From Neurospora tetrasperma FGSC 2508 (Eukaryota; Ascomycota; Sordariomycetes; Sordariales; Sordariaceae), in assembly GCF_000213175.1 (NCBI RefSeq), contig NW_009799104.1:2601220-2665219 (forward strand): 64,000 bases of DNA. Reading direction: 5' to 3'. The position numbers were made by a program, and so were the translations under genes. Positions 61,495 through 64,000 of this stretch are shown here, one piece after another; the stretch's first letter is position 1, and the number at the start of each line of letters is the position of its first letter. The notes under the pieces are model-generated. The model was not told the DNA's origin and searched no databases. It saw only the letters and a list, made by a program, of their open reading frames with translations.

Positions 61495-62979
61495 TTATGT
61501 TGAGCTTGCATCGACAGCGCTTACAAGATCATCCATTCCGCCTACCTCTGTCGGTCCGGTCATACCACTCGGAGGTAAGGCCCAGGCGGGTAAGGGGCTC
61601 ACATAGCTCCATGCTCCATCAGCATCCTCATATCTGAGACTGTGAAGCCAGAGCGAAAGCTCTTGCTCGCCAGGATCTGTATAGAGCGGTGTCCGGCAAA
61701 CGTCACAAAGTTGGCCAGACATCTTTTCCGCCTTCTTCCTATGGTAGTTGTCCACCATCTCGTCATAATAGGCAACCGCATCAGCAATGTCCTCTTTGCC
61801 CATCCGAGAGAGACGGGAGATGATATCCTCGTCACTGTTTCGAGCTGCGTCGGCATCGTTACGGCCGAGATCAAACCCCCAAACCTTTTGATTGGCATAG
61901 ATGGGGTCATTCTGGATGGGGTGACCTAAAAATTGGAGATGAACCCGGATTTGATGAGTCCTTCCGGTAACGGGAAGACAGCGGACAATGGAATATCCCT
62001 CTCCTTCGCCCCTCCTCTGCGCCGCTTGCTCTGCGTCCGGCATAGCCGGTTGTTCGGTCTGACCCTTGGTAGGAGGGTCAACGGGAGGATAATAGGCCAG
62101 GCGCTTGAAAACGGTTCGAGCCGCCTTACCGTTGGCGCGCACACGGTTGAGGGTTAGTTTGGGGGAAATCTGAAGGATGGGTTGATCGCAAACCACTTCA
62201 CCGTCGGGAAACCTGCCAACAACCCTGGCGATGTACTCCTTGCGGACACTGCGTTGAGAGATTTGAGCAACGAGACGTTCGGCCGCGTGCTGACTTTTGG
62301 CAAGAAACATGATACCGCTGGTGAGCCGGTCAAGTCTGTTGCAAGGACGCGGTAAGAAACCAGGTCCCCTCTCGGACTTGATAATCTCGACAACAGAATT
62401 GTAGTTGTAGCGGCCAGCGGGGTGGACGGGGACACCGGACGGCTTGTTGATGACAATCAGATCATTGTCTTCGTGAATCACGCGAATGGGCTCGGCTGTG
62501 ACGGGAGGCTCATGACGGTGAGTGGTATGGGAGATGAGGTCACCATTTTTGAGGACGTGTTCGGGACCGACGGCCTTGCCATTGACGACAACTAGGCCGG
62601 TCTCAACGGCGTTACGGTAATACTCGGCCGGCCGGTCCCGGAATTCGACCTCAAATATTTCCATCAGCTTGCGACCGCGCCAACGCTCCTTGCACCACGT
62701 GTTGTAGGTGTAATGGTACGGCACGACGCGGCGAAGGCCATCTTCGACATAGTAGGGCCGGGGCCAGGGATCAGACGGAGTGATCGCAACAGCGGGAGGT
62801 TCGGCGGCCGGAGACATGGTCACCGCATCCGACACTTCAACAACCGACGTGGGGTTGGGGGTAAGGGGTGGTGTTTCATTGTCATTGACAAGTCTTGTCG
62901 CGACTGTGGCCGCCATCTTCTGTGTCGTGCCTGGGAGCAATCGTGACAGCGATGTTATTGATGCGAATGGCGCGAGCAA
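61495..62979 (-). CDS. PUS9: RluA-family tRNA pseudouridine synthase (Pus9/Rib2 type)
   Basis: An intronless 494-residue frame. Residues about 70-105 (PYYVEDGLRRVVPYHYTYNT, CKERWRGRKL) are the signature N-terminal block of eukaryotic Pus9/Rib2 proteins. An S4-like RNA-binding region follows (about 106-155, VVNGKAVGPEHVLKNGDLIS). The catalytic domain begins VIHEDNDLIVINKPSGVPVH and contains CNRLDRLTSGIMFL with the catalytic Asp at about 217. RTHQIRVHLQFLGHPIQNDP is the second RluA motif. Family enzymes isomerise uridine to pseudouridine, in Pus9 at tRNA position 32. The protein lacks the deaminase domain of yeast Rib2, which favours the Pus9 role. The first Met is used; Met22 (MAATVATRL) is an alternative, and the longer form could carry a mitochondrial-type leader (LSRLLPGTTQ). 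All key residues are present. Confidence 0.88.
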   Translation of the reverse strand: MLAPFASITSLSRLLPGTTQKMAATVATRLVNDNETPPLTPNPTSVVEVSDAVTMSPAAEPPAVAITPSDPWPRPYYVEDGLRRVVPYHYTYNTWCKERWRGRKLMEIFEVEFRDRPAEYYRNAVETGLVVVNGKAVGPEHVLKNGDLISHTTHRHEPPVTAEPIRVIHEDNDLIVINKPSGVPVHPAGRYNYNSVVEIIKSERGPGFLPRPCNRLDRLTSGIMFLAKSQHAAERLVAQISQRSVRKEYIARVVGRFPDGEVVCDQPILQISPKLTLNRVRANGKAARTVFKRLAYYPPVDPPTKGQTEQPAMPDAEQAAQRRGEGEGYSIVRCLPVTGRTHQIRVHLQFLGHPIQNDPIYANQKVWGFDLGRNDADAARNSDEDIISRLSRMGKEDIADAVAYYDEMVDNYHRKKAEKMSGQLCDVCRTPLYTDPGEQELSLWLHSLRYEDADGAWSYVSPLPAWALPPSGMTGPTEVGGMDDLVSAVDASST

Positions 62980-63965
62980 TGCAGCAGCGGTGGAGCGACA
63001 AGAAGCCAGGGTGGCGATGGCTTGCTTGGTTGTCGACAGACAAGACAGTAAAGGGAGGATGGAGGGCCGGATCTCCAGCGGGACGTAATGAATCGGACGT
63101 GATGGTGTTGTGTTGTGTTAAGTGTACCTAGGTAAACGGAAGAAATTCCCTTCAGAGGATGTACGTACAGAGTAGAGGTAGTGTTACCCAGCTGGTGCAA
63201 TAGCCTGCCTGATAGTGTTAGCACACAAATATAATACACCCGCTTAACGTTAACATCGATTACAAACTTTGCTATTGCGGGGCTTCAATTACCCCATTCT
63301 TACCTCTACTTAGTGTGATGGGTAAGTTTGATTAAGTGGGGTAGGTACTAAACGCATAGTGTCCGTGTAAGAAAGTACTTAATAGGGCGGTTTTTACTTT
63401 CGCTCACAACTACAGTAATGCCCGGCATGTACTTACCCGCTGCATACGTACATAGTACTGCTATTTTTTTTTTACTTAGATACTAATCCAGATAATCCAA
63501 CTGTGTTCGATTCCAATCCAACTGTGTAGGGCTATACAAACTAATAGCCAAGCTCGAGCCAAGACCCAAAGCTTAGTATTAGCCTTTGTATAGGAAGCTC
63601 TTAAAAAAAATTATTATTTTGAATAATAATAAGGCGTTTACTCCGCGGGCACCCGGGTCGTCTTACACGGGCACCCAACCTTATACGGGCACCCATATTT
63701 CAATCATTGGCATGTAATTTCGACGTAAAGTATCAAATATATAGTAAAAACTATAGTGTTACATCCACATCAAAAGATAATAGTAACTATATCTAGTATT
63801 ATAGTTTTATTTAGAAGGAAGTTGGTAATAGTTTTAGTAATTAATACGATTAATACCTACCTATATATGGTCGATTTTAGCCTATTCTAGTATTTACAGC
63901 TTTGAAAAGTTATAAAGCATACTTACTAAGTCTAAATGCGCGCAGGGGTGGGGGGGTCGGGAGCC
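62980..63965. other. Upstream region of the pseudouridine-synthase gene and AT-rich end
   Basis: To about 63560 the sequence is of ordinary composition and holds the promoter; a CCTAGGTA octamer lies at 63127-63134. ATCCAACTGTGT occurs twice at about 63490-63527. Three CGGGCACCC units sit at about 63645-63690. From about 63700 the sequence is AT-rich like the other repeat blocks. Confidence 0.45.
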
Positions 63966-64000
63966 GGGGGGGGGGGGGGGGGGGGGGGGGGGGAATTCCC
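63966..64000. repeat. 28-G homopolymer followed by GGGAATTCCC at the window end
   Basis: G runs from 63966 to 63993 and is followed by AATTCCC. The last ten bases are a perfect palindrome containing an EcoRI site. See findings for the artefact question. Confidence 0.85.

Noticed and set aside
1-64000. CRISPR array or bacterial-type operon
   Set aside because: No regularly spaced repeats of that kind; introns and gene families are fungal.
63900-64000. Telomere
   Set aside because: The end is poly-G and not a TTAGGG array.

Overview
This window looks like chromosomal DNA of a filamentous ascomycete, probably a Sordariomycete. The coding genes have short GT-AG introns (63 to 106 bp) and fungal protein families. 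Blocks of ordinary composition alternate sharply with very AT-rich blocks. In the AT-rich blocks CpA/TpG is scarce, TpA is abundant, and differences between repeat copies are almost all C-to-T or G-to-A. That is the mark of repeat-induced point mutation (RIP). No organism name can be read from the sequence.

Layout. (1) 1-4.3 kb: three minus-strand genes: a Pro/Ser-rich protein cut by the window edge, a three-exon 2H phosphoesterase, and ureidoglycolate lyase (DAL3-type, allantoin catabolism). (2) 4.3-22.4 kb: RIP-mutated repeats. They include a 583-bp TIR element, a complete dead Gypsy element with its target duplication (7539-15993), two opposed copies of a LINE-like element with one inserted in the other (17643-21880), and a 515-bp Harbinger-like MITE. 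(3) 22.4-26.6 kb: a tRNA-Asn gene split by a 310-bp insertion, then an MFS-transporter pseudogene with several premature stops. (4) 26.6-50.25 kb: one insertion nest. A small long-TIR DNA element carries a 345-bp MITE in one arm and a Gypsy element in the other. That Gypsy contains a second Gypsy, which contains a third. All three LTR elements can be delimited to the base by LTRs and 5-bp target duplications. (5) 50.25-57 kb: mostly gene-poor, with two more TA-flanked MITEs and a complete four-exon bZIP transcription-factor gene. (6) 57-60.4 kb: another AT-rich block with no resolvable element. (7) 60.4-64 kb: an intronless RluA-family (Pus9/Rib2-type) pseudouridine synthase, its upstream region, and a 28-G homopolymer at the window end.

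Four intact or near-intact housekeeping or regulatory genes and one partial gene are supported. They show no shared pathway. The window is mainly a record of layered transposon insertion and RIP. All four Gypsy elements lie on the minus strand. The outer and inner members of the nest have related LTRs. No CRISPR array, intact mobile gene, biosynthetic cluster or Starship captain gene was recognised.
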